64,000 bases of DNA from a bacterium (GTDB lineage Bacteria > Planctomycetota > Planctomycetia > Planctomycetales > Planctomycetaceae). Made by a program: the position numbers and the translations under genes. Below are positions 36,901 through 44,456 of this stretch, one piece after another. The stretch spans positions 1 through 64,000 of the forward strand of contig WGMU01000090.1 in the NCBI GenBank assembly GCA_016124895.1, written 5' to 3'. Position 1 is the first letter of the stretch. Each line of letters opens with the position of its first letter. A model generated the notes under the pieces. The model was not told where the DNA came from. It ran no database searches and saw only the letters and a list, made by a program, of their open reading frames with translations.

Positions 36901-38323
36901 CGACCGTCTGGCGGCGGTGTCGCAGATTGTCGAACTGCAGAGCGACGATGACGATGTCGTTTCAGAGTTGCTGGATCTGGTCACGCCGCAGGCGGCTCCG
37001 GAGTTTTCCACCGGGCTGCTGAGCCGGCTGACGGGCAGCAACGCGGAAGGGCTCGGCATGGAACTGGTCGCTCGCTCGAAGACGATGTCGCCGAGCATTC
37101 GTCAGGCGGCGCTGCGGACGCTGCTGGCCCGGCCGCAGACGACCAAGGACTTTCTGACCGGTGTCGAATCCGGCATGGTGCAACTGGCCGACCTGTCGCT
37201 CGATCAGAAGCAGGCTCTGGGGCGGCATCCGAACCGCGAGATTCGCGAGCGGGCGCTGAAGCTGCTGTCGATGGGCGGCGGGCTGCCGAATGCTGACCGG
37301 CAGAAGGTCGTCGAGGAACTGCTGCCGCTCACGAAGGTCACCGGCAATGTCGAGGCCGGGCTGGCGATGTTCAAGAAGCACTGCATGAAGTGTCACAAGC
37401 ACGGCGAGATCGGCGAGAAGATCGGTCCGAACCTGACCGGCATGGCCGTGCATCCGAAGGCCGAGTTGCTGGTTCACATGATGGACCCCAGTCGCAGCGT
37501 GGAGGGCAACTTCCGCCTTTACACCGTCATTCTGGCTGACGGCCTGATCCTCAACGGGATGCTGGCCAGCGAAACGCGGACTTCGATCGAACTGATCGAC
37601 GCCGAAGCCAAACGGCATTCGATTCAGCGTGAGGATATCGACGAACTCGTCGCGTCCAGTAAGTCGCTGATGCCCGAAGGCTTCGAGAAGCAGATGTCGA
37701 AAGAGGAGCTGACGAACCTGCTGGAATTCCTGACGGACAAAGGCCCGTACCTGCCGCTGGATGTGCAGAAGGTCGCGACCTACAGCAGCGGCCGGGGGAT
37801 GTTCTTCAACCCGGACAACCGCGAGGAGCAGGTTCTGTTCGATGACTGGAAGCCGAAAGTCTTCCACGACGTGCCGTTCGTCGTCGTCGACCCGGACGGC
37901 GGCAAGGTTCGCAATGTGATTTATCTCTACGGTCCGAACGGCGGTGTCGCGCCGTCAATGCCTCGCGACGTAAAGATGCCGATCAACTCAGCGGCGAAAG
38001 CGATTCACCTGCTGAGCGGCATCAGCGGCTGGGGCTTCCCGTTCCATCGCGAGAAGTCCCTGACGGTGACCGTCCGGCTGCACTACGCCGATGGAAAGAC
38101 CGAGGACCACGAACTGCGGAACGGTGTCCACTTCGCCGACTACATCCGCCACGTTGACGTCCCCGAGTCCGAATTCGCTTTCGGCCTTCAACGGGGCCGC
38201 CAGTGCCGTTACCTCGTCGTGAAGCCAAACCGCGAGGAAGTGATCAAAGAGATCGAATTCGTCAAAGGAGACGACATCGCCTCCCCGATCATCTTCGCCG
38301 TGACGGTCGAAACGCTGCGTTAG
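33905..38323 (+). CDS. Exported ThuA / dehydrogenase-propeller / HEAT / heme-binding protein
   Basis: This 1472-residue protein starts at the ATG at 33905, which opens a clean signal peptide (MPMFNRILVLALILFSPCVL). The frame is open further upstream, but only through repeat copy E. In order: a ThuA-like domain (about 25-245; LLFLGDNGHH, GHGFIPLHCASYCF, FYTAWGHDERTWSNPGFQ); a membrane-bound dehydrogenase-type beta-propeller (about 295-670) with two EF-hand-like loops, DTDGDGKADKF and DTNGDGKSDVHE; HEAT repeats (about 690-1080); a single cytochrome-type CMKCH at 1160-1164; and a C-terminal beta domain (about 1290-1472). The arrangement is typical of planctomycetes and Verrucomicrobia and suggests extracytoplasmic sugar oxidation with electron passage to heme. 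The substrate is not established. Confidence 0.9.
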   Translation: MPMFNRILVLALILFSPCVLEAADLKLLFLGDNGHHRPAKLAELLVPVLEKHGIEIRYTDDAETALSSDTLKQFDGLIVYANIDVISDSQAKALLDYVASGHGFIPLHCASYCFRNNDDVVALIGAQFQRHGMGVFRVHPTEAAATILIMRGYGGFESWDETYVHTKHNEENRTVLEHRLEGDEHEPWTWTKTYGKGRVFYTAWGHDERTWSNPGFQNLVERGIRWACGDDPAKAGPYVDPDYFDVPAMTQIAKDVKPFEYLEVGPKIPNYTPSDRWGVQGKPMTQMQKPLPAEESLKHYSVPQGFELKLFADETQLASKPISMNWDERGRLWLCETVDYPNELAKDNRGHDKVEIAEDTDGDGKADKFTVFAEHLSIPTAILPFGDACIVQNGTETLYLADTNGDGKSDVHEVLISNWELGDTHGGVSNFRLGIDNWVYAMQGYNNSTPMIDGKPQQSFRMGFWRFRLEDGKNGVPHVAEIEFLRSTDNNTWGLGISEEGLIFGSTANHNPSCFMPIANRYYERVRGWGPEVLHTIADTYRFKPVTDKIRQVDQHGGYTAGCGHALYTARNYPQQWWNRTAFVCGPTGKLVGTFVLKRDGAGYRSTSPMNLVASDDEWAAPIMAEVGPDGNVWILDWYNFVVQHNPTPQGFETGKGNAYESDLRDKRHGRIYRLVYRGDAATANAAYRPVKLHKASAEGLVAALQDPTLVVRQNAQRLLVQRGKMDVVPALIKLVADQSVDAIGLNVGAIHAIWTLHGLGQIDEAHYPVLNAVTKALMHPSAGVRRNAIQTLPQTNAATRLLYLTGVLKDRDAQVRLAAILALADQPEHPKAGSVIADLVRDADYSSDRWIADSLTSAAAMHAVPFLASLADAGAGQGGGLGGTALPTADIVAEHIARSRPTADAVITLVASLEKADPQLTQTVLAGLNRGWPRDHSISLSAEQDQTLVALLNSVPDAAKGLLVRLSSQWGSKELKKHVGEIVKALFKTAEDDDAKLDDRLAAVSQIVELQSDDDDVVSELLDLVTPQAAPEFSTGLLSRLTGSNAEGLGMELVARSKTMSPSIRQAALRTLLARPQTTKDFLTGVESGMVQLADLSLDQKQALGRHPNREIRERALKLLSMGGGLPNADRQKVVEELLPLTKVTGNVEAGLAMFKKHCMKCHKHGEIGEKIGPNLTGMAVHPKAELLVHMMDPSRSVEGNFRLYTVILADGLILNGMLASETRTSIELIDAEAKRHSIQREDIDELVASSKSLMPEGFEKQMSKEELTNLLEFLTDKGPYLPLDVQKVATYSSGRGMFFNPDNREEQVLFDDWKPKVFHDVPFVVVDPDGGKVRNVIYLYGPNGGVAPSMPRDVKMPINSAAKAIHLLSGISGWGFPFHREKSLTVTVRLHYADGKTEDHELRNGVHFADYIRHVDVPESEFAFGLQRGRQCRYLVVKPNREEVIKEIEFVKGDDIASPIIFAVTVETLR

Positions 38324-38341
38324 CAGGCTGCCGAGTAGCGA

Positions 38342-38423
38342 GTAGGCCGGACCGAGTGCGGCGAATTCCGACAGACTGACACGTGACTGGCCTGCGGAAC
38401 TCGCTGCGCTTGTTCCGGCCTAC
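38342..38423. repeat. Inverted repeat with GTAGGCCGGA arms
   Basis: GTAGGCCGGA (38342-38351) and TCCGGCCTAC (38414-38423) are exact complements in the gap before the DUF1592-type gene. The interior contains related GGAACTCGCTGCGC and CCGAGTGCGGCGAATTCC segments. It looks like a member of a dispersed GTAGGxCGGA repeat type. Confidence 0.65.
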
Positions 38424-38515
38424 GGCAGCAGCGGTGGATCCGGCGGCTGGTCTGCAGATCTGCCGGCAGCAGGGAGTTAGGATGAGACGGGCTCGTGGGA
38501 CGCTGAAATTCGCTT

Positions 38516-40441
38516 GTGAGTGGGAACGCTGTGTCTGGTCGAAAACTTTCGAATGGAACCTGGTTCGTCGGCGTGCTGGCCCTGAGTGTTGGTCTGGCAG
38601 GCTCGCCAGGACTGTGGGCGGACGAAAGGTCCACGGCGGCGAAGCCGACGGCGTTTGCCTCGCGGATCGCTCCGTTTCTGCAGAAGCACTGCGTGTCCTG
38701 TCACGGGGACGATTCGCCGGAAGGTGGGCTGTCGTTTTCGAAGTATCGGGATTCGGCGAATATCCAGTCGGACTACGAACTGTGGGAGCACGTTGTCCGG
38801 CTGCTGAACGAGCGGCAGATGCCGCCAGCGGATGAGCCGCAACCGTCGGCCAAAGAAACGGTGGAGGTGGTTTCGGCGATTCGTGATGAGCTGGCGAAGT
38901 TCGATTGCTCGGAGTCGCAGCATCCGGGACGCGTGACGATCCGGCGGCTCAACAAGGCTGAGTACAACAACACAATCCGCGATCTGCTGGGGCTCGACTT
39001 CCAACCGGCGGACGATTTCCCGTCGGACGATGTCGGCGAAGGCTTCGACAATATCGGCGATGTGCTGACCATCCCGCCGATTCTAATGGAGAAGTACCTG
39101 GCGGCGGCGGAAGAGATCGCGACCCGGGCACTCGCGGACAAGTCGGCTCGCAAGCGAATCCTCGCCCATACGCCGGCCGACGAGAGCAAGCGTATCGAGA
39201 CGGCGATTCGCAATGTGCGCGAGTTTGCCGAGCGGGCGTATCGACGGCCGATCGATGGCGAGGAAGCACAGCGGCTGTTTGCGATCATGCGGTTTGCGTT
39301 CGAGCAGGGGGCTCCGGAAGACGAAATCTTCAGCACCGTCGTCCAGGCGATTCTGGTCTCACCGCATTTCCTGTTTCGTGTCGAACGCGACCCGTCGCGC
39401 GATGATAAAAACGGCATCCGGGAACTCGATGACTTTGAAGTCGCGACGCGGCTGTCCTACTTCCTGTGGAGCAGCATGCCGGATGATGAACTCTTCGACC
39501 TGGCGCAAGCCGGCCGGTTGACGCAGCAGGAAACGCTGCTCGCTCAGACAAAGCGGATGCTCGCCGACCCGAAGTCGCGGGCACTGGTCGAGAACTTCGC
39601 CGGACAGTGGCTGCAGTTGCGGGATGTTTCGCATCTCGCTCCCGATCCGAAAACGTTTCCCGAGTTTGATGATGAACTGCGGGCCGCGATGCTCGGCGAA
39701 ACGCAGCAGTTCTTTGCGACGCTGATCCGCGAAGATCGCAGCGTGCTCGAACTGCTCGACGCAGATTATTCGTTCGTCAACGAGAGGCTGGCGGAGCATT
39801 ACGGCATTGAAGGAATTTCCGGCAGCGGGTTTCAGCGTGTGTCGCTCGACAATCGCCGCCGTGGCGTGCTGACTCACGCCAGCATTCTGATGCTGACCTC
39901 GAATCCGACGCGCACGTCACCGGTCAAACGTGGCAAGTGGATCCTCGACAACGTGCTCGGTGAACCGCCGCCGGCACCGCCCGCAAACGTCCCGCCGCTG
40001 GATGAAAACGCCGAGACGCTCGGATCGCTGCGTGAGCGCATGGAGCAGCATCGAACGAACGAAGCGTGTGCCGTGTGCCATCGCCGGATGGATGCGCTGG
40101 GCTTCGGTCTCGAAAACTTCGACGCCATTGGAAAGTGGCGCGATCGTGATGGTCGCTACGAGATTGATCCATCGGGGACTCTGCCAGGAGATCGCGTCTT
40201 TTCCGGGCCGGCCGGATTGATGACAATTCTGGCGACGGAAAAGAAGGATGCGTTTCGCCGCTGTCTGACGAAAAAACTGCTGACTTACGCTCTCGGTCGC
40301 GGTCTGGTTTCGTATGATCGTTGTACGATCGAAAGCATTCTGCGGCAGCTTGATGAGAATGATAATCACTTCAGTGCCCTGGTGGCCGGCATCGTCACCA
40401 GCGATCCGTTTCTGATGCGGGAAGTTCGAAGGGACCGATAA
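38516..40441 (+). CDS. Exported cytochrome with DUF1587/1595/1592/1588/1585
   Basis: This 641-residue protein starts at a GTG at 38516 (a second GTG lies at 38531) and has a signal peptide ending near LWADE. A PSCyt-type heme motif CVSCH is near residue 60. DUF1587 follows (about 140-205; RRLNKAEYNNTIRDLLGLD), then DUF1595 (about 230-295; FAERAYRRPIDGEE), DUF1592 (about 300-430; TRLSYFLWSSMPDDELFDLA), DUF1588 (about 440-545; RRGVLTHASILMLTSNPTRT and CAVCHRRMDALGFGLENFD), and DUF1585 (about 570-640; LTKKLLTYALGRGL). The family is a planctomycete-type extracytoplasmic redox protein of unknown substrate. Its stop overlaps the next start in TAATG, so it is coupled to the DUF1552 gene, its standard partner. 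Confidence 0.94.
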   Translation: MSGNAVSGRKLSNGTWFVGVLALSVGLAGSPGLWADERSTAAKPTAFASRIAPFLQKHCVSCHGDDSPEGGLSFSKYRDSANIQSDYELWEHVVRLLNERQMPPADEPQPSAKETVEVVSAIRDELAKFDCSESQHPGRVTIRRLNKAEYNNTIRDLLGLDFQPADDFPSDDVGEGFDNIGDVLTIPPILMEKYLAAAEEIATRALADKSARKRILAHTPADESKRIETAIRNVREFAERAYRRPIDGEEAQRLFAIMRFAFEQGAPEDEIFSTVVQAILVSPHFLFRVERDPSRDDKNGIRELDDFEVATRLSYFLWSSMPDDELFDLAQAGRLTQQETLLAQTKRMLADPKSRALVENFAGQWLQLRDVSHLAPDPKTFPEFDDELRAAMLGETQQFFATLIREDRSVLELLDADYSFVNERLAEHYGIEGISGSGFQRVSLDNRRRGVLTHASILMLTSNPTRTSPVKRGKWILDNVLGEPPPAPPANVPPLDENAETLGSLRERMEQHRTNEACAVCHRRMDALGFGLENFDAIGKWRDRDGRYEIDPSGTLPGDRVFSGPAGLMTILATEKKDAFRRCLTKKLLTYALGRGLVSYDRCTIESILRQLDENDNHFSALVAGIVTSDPFLMREVRRDR

Positions 40442-41814
40442 TGATGACTCGACATTCCATTTCGCGACGAACGGTGCTGCGAGGTCTGGGCGTTTCGCTC
40501 GGCCTGCCGCTGCTGGAATCGATGGCTTCGACCTCTGTCTTTGGAGCTGGCCCAGCGGCTGCACTGACTGGCGGCGCGACGGCTACGGCACCGCGGCGCA
40601 TGGCCTTCATCTTTGTGCCGAACGGGGTCAACCTGGCCGAGTGGACGCCGAAGACCGAAGGCTTTGAGTTCGAGCTGCCGTACATTCTGGAACCGCTCCG
40701 CAGCGTGCAGAACGAACTGCTGGTGCTCAGCGGTCTGACGCACGACAAAGGCCGCGCGAACGGCGACGGCCCCGGTGATCACGCTCGCAGTGCCTCCGTC
40801 TTTCTGACGGGGGCTCAGCCGCGCAAAACCGCCGGAGCGAATATCCGCTCGGGTATCTCGGTCGACCAGGTCGGCGCGAATGTGATCGGACGGCAGACGC
40901 GGTTCGCTTCGCTGGAACTCGGATGTGAACGTGGGCGCGGAGCCGGCAACTGCGACTCGGGATACAGTTGCGCTTACTCGTCGAACATTTCATGGGCGTC
41001 CGAGACGACGCCGGTCGGCAAGGAAACAAATCCGCGGTCAGCGTTCGAACGTCTGTTCGCTGGCGGCAGCAAGTCGGAAGTCGACGAGGGGCAGGCTCGC
41101 CGCGAAGCACTCAGGAAGAGCATCCTCGATTACGTGTCCGAAGACGCGCAGCGGCTGCAGCGGCGGCTCGGTCAGACTGATCAGCGGAAGCTCGACGAGT
41201 ACCTGACCGGCGTGCGAGAGATCGAGCAGCGGCTCGAACGTACCGACAGCGAGCCAGTCGAAGCGACAGTTGACTACCCCGTTCCGGCAGGCATCCCAAA
41301 CGACTATGCCGAGCACATGCGGCTGATGTGCGACATGATGGTTCTCGCATTTCAGACGGACTCGACGCGCATCGCGACGTGCATGTTTGCCGACGCCGGC
41401 AGCAACCGGAATTACCGCCAGATCGGCGTCGGCGACGGGCACCACGATCTGTCACACCATCAGAACGACGCGAAGAAGCTGGCGAAGATTCGAGAGATCA
41501 ATCGCTACCACGTCATGCAGCTCGCGTACTTCCTCGAACGGCTGAAGTCCGTGCAGGACGGCGAAAGTTCGCTGCTGGACAACTCGATGATCGTTTACGG
41601 CAGCGGGCTCAGCGACGGCAACCGGCACAACAACGAGAACCTGCCGGTGCTGCTGGCCGGCCGCGGCGGCGGAACGATTGACACGGGTCGGCACCTGCGG
41701 CATCCGGAAGAAACGCCACTGTGCAATCTCTTCCTGTCAATGCTTGACCGCATCGGGGCTCCGGTCGACTTCGTGGGCGACAGCACGGGCCGGCTGAGCG
41801 GACTGCAGGTGTGA
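40441..41814 (+). CDS. Tat-exported DUF1552 protein
   Basis: This 457-residue protein opens with a twin-arginine signal (SRRTVLRGLGVSLGLPLLES), so it is folded before export, probably with a bound metal or cofactor. Conserved DUF1552 blocks include MAFIFVPNGVNLAEWTP near 55, GDHARSASVFLTGAQP near 110, DMMVLAFQTDSTRIATCMFA near 300, DLSHHQNDAKKLAKI near 335 and SMIVYGSGLSDGNRHNNENL near 385. The start shares a base with the stop of the DUF1592-type cytochrome (TAATG). The two families are almost always encoded together in planctomycetes and probably form one complex, with the cytochrome taking electrons. The substrate is unknown. Confidence 0.94.
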   Translation: MMTRHSISRRTVLRGLGVSLGLPLLESMASTSVFGAGPAAALTGGATATAPRRMAFIFVPNGVNLAEWTPKTEGFEFELPYILEPLRSVQNELLVLSGLTHDKGRANGDGPGDHARSASVFLTGAQPRKTAGANIRSGISVDQVGANVIGRQTRFASLELGCERGRGAGNCDSGYSCAYSSNISWASETTPVGKETNPRSAFERLFAGGSKSEVDEGQARREALRKSILDYVSEDAQRLQRRLGQTDQRKLDEYLTGVREIEQRLERTDSEPVEATVDYPVPAGIPNDYAEHMRLMCDMMVLAFQTDSTRIATCMFADAGSNRNYRQIGVGDGHHDLSHHQNDAKKLAKIREINRYHVMQLAYFLERLKSVQDGESSLLDNSMIVYGSGLSDGNRHNNENLPVLLAGRGGGTIDTGRHLRHPEETPLCNLFLSMLDRIGAPVDFVGDSTGRLSGLQV

Positions 41815-41817
41815 GCT

Positions 41818-44271
41818 GTGACGGAAACTGACTGCTCGAAATTCAGTGCGTTGATTCAGCCCAAAGGCGCAAAGTCGCAAAGCAACGCGAAGTCTTTGCG
41901 AACCTTTACGTTTTCGCGTCTTTGCGCTGCAGTCCGCTTCGTTGTGACAGCGCTCCTGTTCCTGGCTTTCTCCTCTGGCACGGTATGCGTTTGCGCGCAG
42001 GATTCCAGCACGCCGCTCGACGACGTGGCGTCGCAGTTGTCGAATCCCGACATCGAGAAGCGACGCGACGCGGCTTACGAACTGGCTCGACGCGGTGTGA
42101 TGGCAGAGCCGGCAACGGAAGCCCTCATCAAGGCGCTGGCTGATCGTGACGAGCAGGTCTGGTTTCAGTCGGTCATGGCGCTGTCGCGAATTGGAGCTGG
42201 AGCGAAGGCTGCGGTGCCGGCGCTGATCCGGTCGCTCGAAACGCGTGATGCTCAGCGCCGTTACCGAGCAGCGTACGCGCTGGGAAAAATCGGGCCGGCG
42301 GCACTGAGCGAACTGCAGGATGCCCTGCTGCACGAATCGTCGTCAATTCGAGCCGGAGCGGCACAGGCACTTGGCTGGATGGGCGAAGCTGCCACGCCAG
42401 CCGTGTCACAGCTTGTCGAACGGCTCGGTGACGAACGTGACTTCGTGCGTGACGCGGCTACCGAGTCACTCGGGAAGATCGGTCCGGCCGCTGAGGACGC
42501 GCTGGTGGACGCTGCCCGGAGTGATGTTCCCGAACGCCGCGCCGTCGCGATTGTCGCGCTGGCGAAGATGCCGCTGCAGAGTGACGCGGCGATCGCAGTC
42601 CTGCAGAACACCGCGCGAGATGAATCGCCCGAAGTCCGCGCGGCGGTCGTGACTGCGCTCGCGAAATCGTGGGCCATGAACGAGGTGCGTCTGGCCGCGG
42701 TGGTTGATGCGCTGTCCCACGACGCGGTCGAAGTTCGAGACGCCGGGATCGCTGGAATGCTGCATCTCGGACGGGACGGGCAGGGGGCGTTGCCGGAACT
42801 GGTTCGTCTGCTGAAAAGCGATCGCGCTGAAGTCTGCTCGGCGGCGGCACTCGCTCTGTCGTCGCTGGGTTCGCGGGCTCAGTCGGCCGTCCCGGATCTG
42901 ATCGCCGCGCTGCCACACGAAGTGGAGGGCGACAATGCGATCACGCGAGCGATCAGTCGCATCGGTGCCGCTGCTGTGCCGGCGCTGCTCGCCGCGACGA
43001 CCGACGATTCCGTGCCAACGGACAAAGTGTCCGCCGCCCTGGCGGGCATCGGACCTGCGGCGGTGTCGCCTCTCGTGACGGCTCTGCAGAGCGACGACGA
43101 ACGAGTCCGAGTTGGTGCGGCGCGAGCACTCAGTGGAATGCAGCCAACGCCGCCCGACGCGATCACACCGCTCACTACAGCGCTGAGCGACACAAATGCG
43201 AGCGTGCGCGCTGCAGCGGCGACGGGGCTCGGGCAGGCGGGCAGACAGGCAGTGTCGGCGATTGAACTGTTGACGGCAGCGACTCGTGACGATGATGCCA
43301 CCGTCCGTGCCAGCGCGTTCGGGGCTCTGGTCGAGATCGGCGTCGAGAGACAGCAGCTCGAACCGGTCCTGCTGCAGGCGTTGGCCGATCCGTCGCCCGT
43401 TGTTCGCAGCCGCGGGATCGAGACGCTCGCAAAACTGCCTGAACTTGCCGATGCAACGAGCGACTCACTGCTGGTCTCACTGGACGATGTCGACGCAACA
43501 GTGCGTCGCAGCGCGGCGGTGACTCTGGCGAAGTATGCCGAGTCGGAGCAGCGACGTCCGATCGCCGTGAGGGCGATCGAGCCGCTGACGAAACGGCTGG
43601 GTGACTCGAACGCCGCCGTGCGCGAGCAGTCCGCCGCGACGCTCGGCACTCTGGGAGCTGATGCAGCACCGGCAGCCGAAGCGGTCGGTCGGCTGCTGAG
43701 TGATCCGGAACCGTCCGTCGTGCGCGCTGCTGTCGCGACGCTCGGCCAGATCGGCGAACCCGCGGCAGCCAGCGTACCGGAGATCTGGAAGCTGCTGCGG
43801 CACGAGCAGACCGACATTCGTGCCGCCGCTCTGGCCACGCTCGGGCGAGTGGAAAAGAAGAGCGATGTCGTCATCCCGATCCTGATCGACGCTTTGAAAG
43901 ACAACGACTGGGCCGTCCGCCGCTCCGCCGCCGGAGCCCTGGGCAAAATCGGCCCCGCCGCGAAGTCTGCCGTGCCGGCGTTGTTTGGAATGCTGAGCAG
44001 CGAAGAAGACGGCGAATTCGTCCGCGAGTCCCTGCGGGAAATCGATGCTGCCGGAGCCGACGCGGTGCCGGTGCTGCTGGACGGCCTGAAATCCGAAGAC
44101 CGCCGCCTGCGCTTTTATGCCCTGTTCCTGCTGAGCAAAGCTGGCCCCGAAGCCAAAGACGCCCTCCCGGTCCTGCGCGAAATGCTCAAAACAGAAGAAG
44201 GCCGCACTCGAGGCTTCCTCGAACGCACGATCGCAAAGATCGAAGGCACGGAAGAGTCCACACCGAAGTGA
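41818..44271 (+). CDS. Exported HEAT-repeat protein (N-terminus uncertain)
   Basis: Nearly all of this 817-residue protein is HEAT/PBS-lyase-like repeats of about 31-39 residues (for example AVPALIRSLETRDAQRRYRA, ALGKIGPAAKSAVPALFGML), forming a long superhelix for protein contacts. A hydrophobic stretch at about residues 41-58 (FVVTALLFLAFSSGTVCV), then CAQD, looks like a signal peptide. The frame opens at a GTG at 41818 right after the DUF1552 stop, but residues 13-38 are a translation of repeat copy F. The true start may therefore be inside or after the repeat, for instance the GTG at 41944. The conserved mature part is certain; the start is not. The partner is unknown. Confidence 0.75.
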   Translation: MTETDCSKFSALIQPKGAKSQSNAKSLRTFTFSRLCAAVRFVVTALLFLAFSSGTVCVCAQDSSTPLDDVASQLSNPDIEKRRDAAYELARRGVMAEPATEALIKALADRDEQVWFQSVMALSRIGAGAKAAVPALIRSLETRDAQRRYRAAYALGKIGPAALSELQDALLHESSSIRAGAAQALGWMGEAATPAVSQLVERLGDERDFVRDAATESLGKIGPAAEDALVDAARSDVPERRAVAIVALAKMPLQSDAAIAVLQNTARDESPEVRAAVVTALAKSWAMNEVRLAAVVDALSHDAVEVRDAGIAGMLHLGRDGQGALPELVRLLKSDRAEVCSAAALALSSLGSRAQSAVPDLIAALPHEVEGDNAITRAISRIGAAAVPALLAATTDDSVPTDKVSAALAGIGPAAVSPLVTALQSDDERVRVGAARALSGMQPTPPDAITPLTTALSDTNASVRAAAATGLGQAGRQAVSAIELLTAATRDDDATVRASAFGALVEIGVERQQLEPVLLQALADPSPVVRSRGIETLAKLPELADATSDSLLVSLDDVDATVRRSAAVTLAKYAESEQRRPIAVRAIEPLTKRLGDSNAAVREQSAATLGTLGADAAPAAEAVGRLLSDPEPSVVRAAVATLGQIGEPAAASVPEIWKLLRHEQTDIRAAALATLGRVEKKSDVVIPILIDALKDNDWAVRRSAAGALGKIGPAAKSAVPALFGMLSSEEDGEFVRESLREIDAAGADAVPVLLDGLKSEDRRLRFYALFLLSKAGPEAKDALPVLREMLKTEEGRTRGFLERTIAKIEGTEESTPK
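41855..41931. repeat. GCAAAG palindromic repeat, copy F, inside a 5' coding frame
   Basis: This 77-bp element is the same length as copies A, B and G. Its termini are TTCAGCCCAAAG (41855-41866, 10 of 12 matching the family end) and CTTTGCGCTGCA (41920-41931, exact). Inner units GCGCAAAGTCGCAAAG and GTCTTTGCG are intact. It keeps the HEAT-protein frame open through its whole length. Confidence 0.82.
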
Positions 44272-44320
44272 CCTCGCTCCATCCAAAGTTTCACATTCGT
44301 CGTCCTTGGCGATCGACTCT

Positions 44321-44360
44321 GCGGCGTTACTGTTTTATGCCTGATTCAGGCATTCGCCGC
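44321..44360. terminator. Nested palindrome downstream of HEAT gene
   Basis: ATGCCTGATTCAGGCAT (44337-44353) is a 17-bp palindrome with 8-bp arms about one central base. It is enclosed by GCGGCG (44321-44326) and CGCCGC (44355-44360). It may stop transcription of the HEAT gene or be an operator for the next gene, which starts 97 bases later. There is no T-run. Confidence 0.35.
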
Positions 44361-44456
44361 GTTCATAGATGATATTGATGGGCGGACAACTCGTATCAGT
44401 CGATCTTCGGTTTCGACTATGGATACAGACAAGCTATTTGAAAAGGAGAGCTGGCA

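Noticed and set aside
44321-44360. Nested palindrome as a certain rho-independent terminator
   Set aside because: The stem is good but no T-run follows, so only a tentative call is made.
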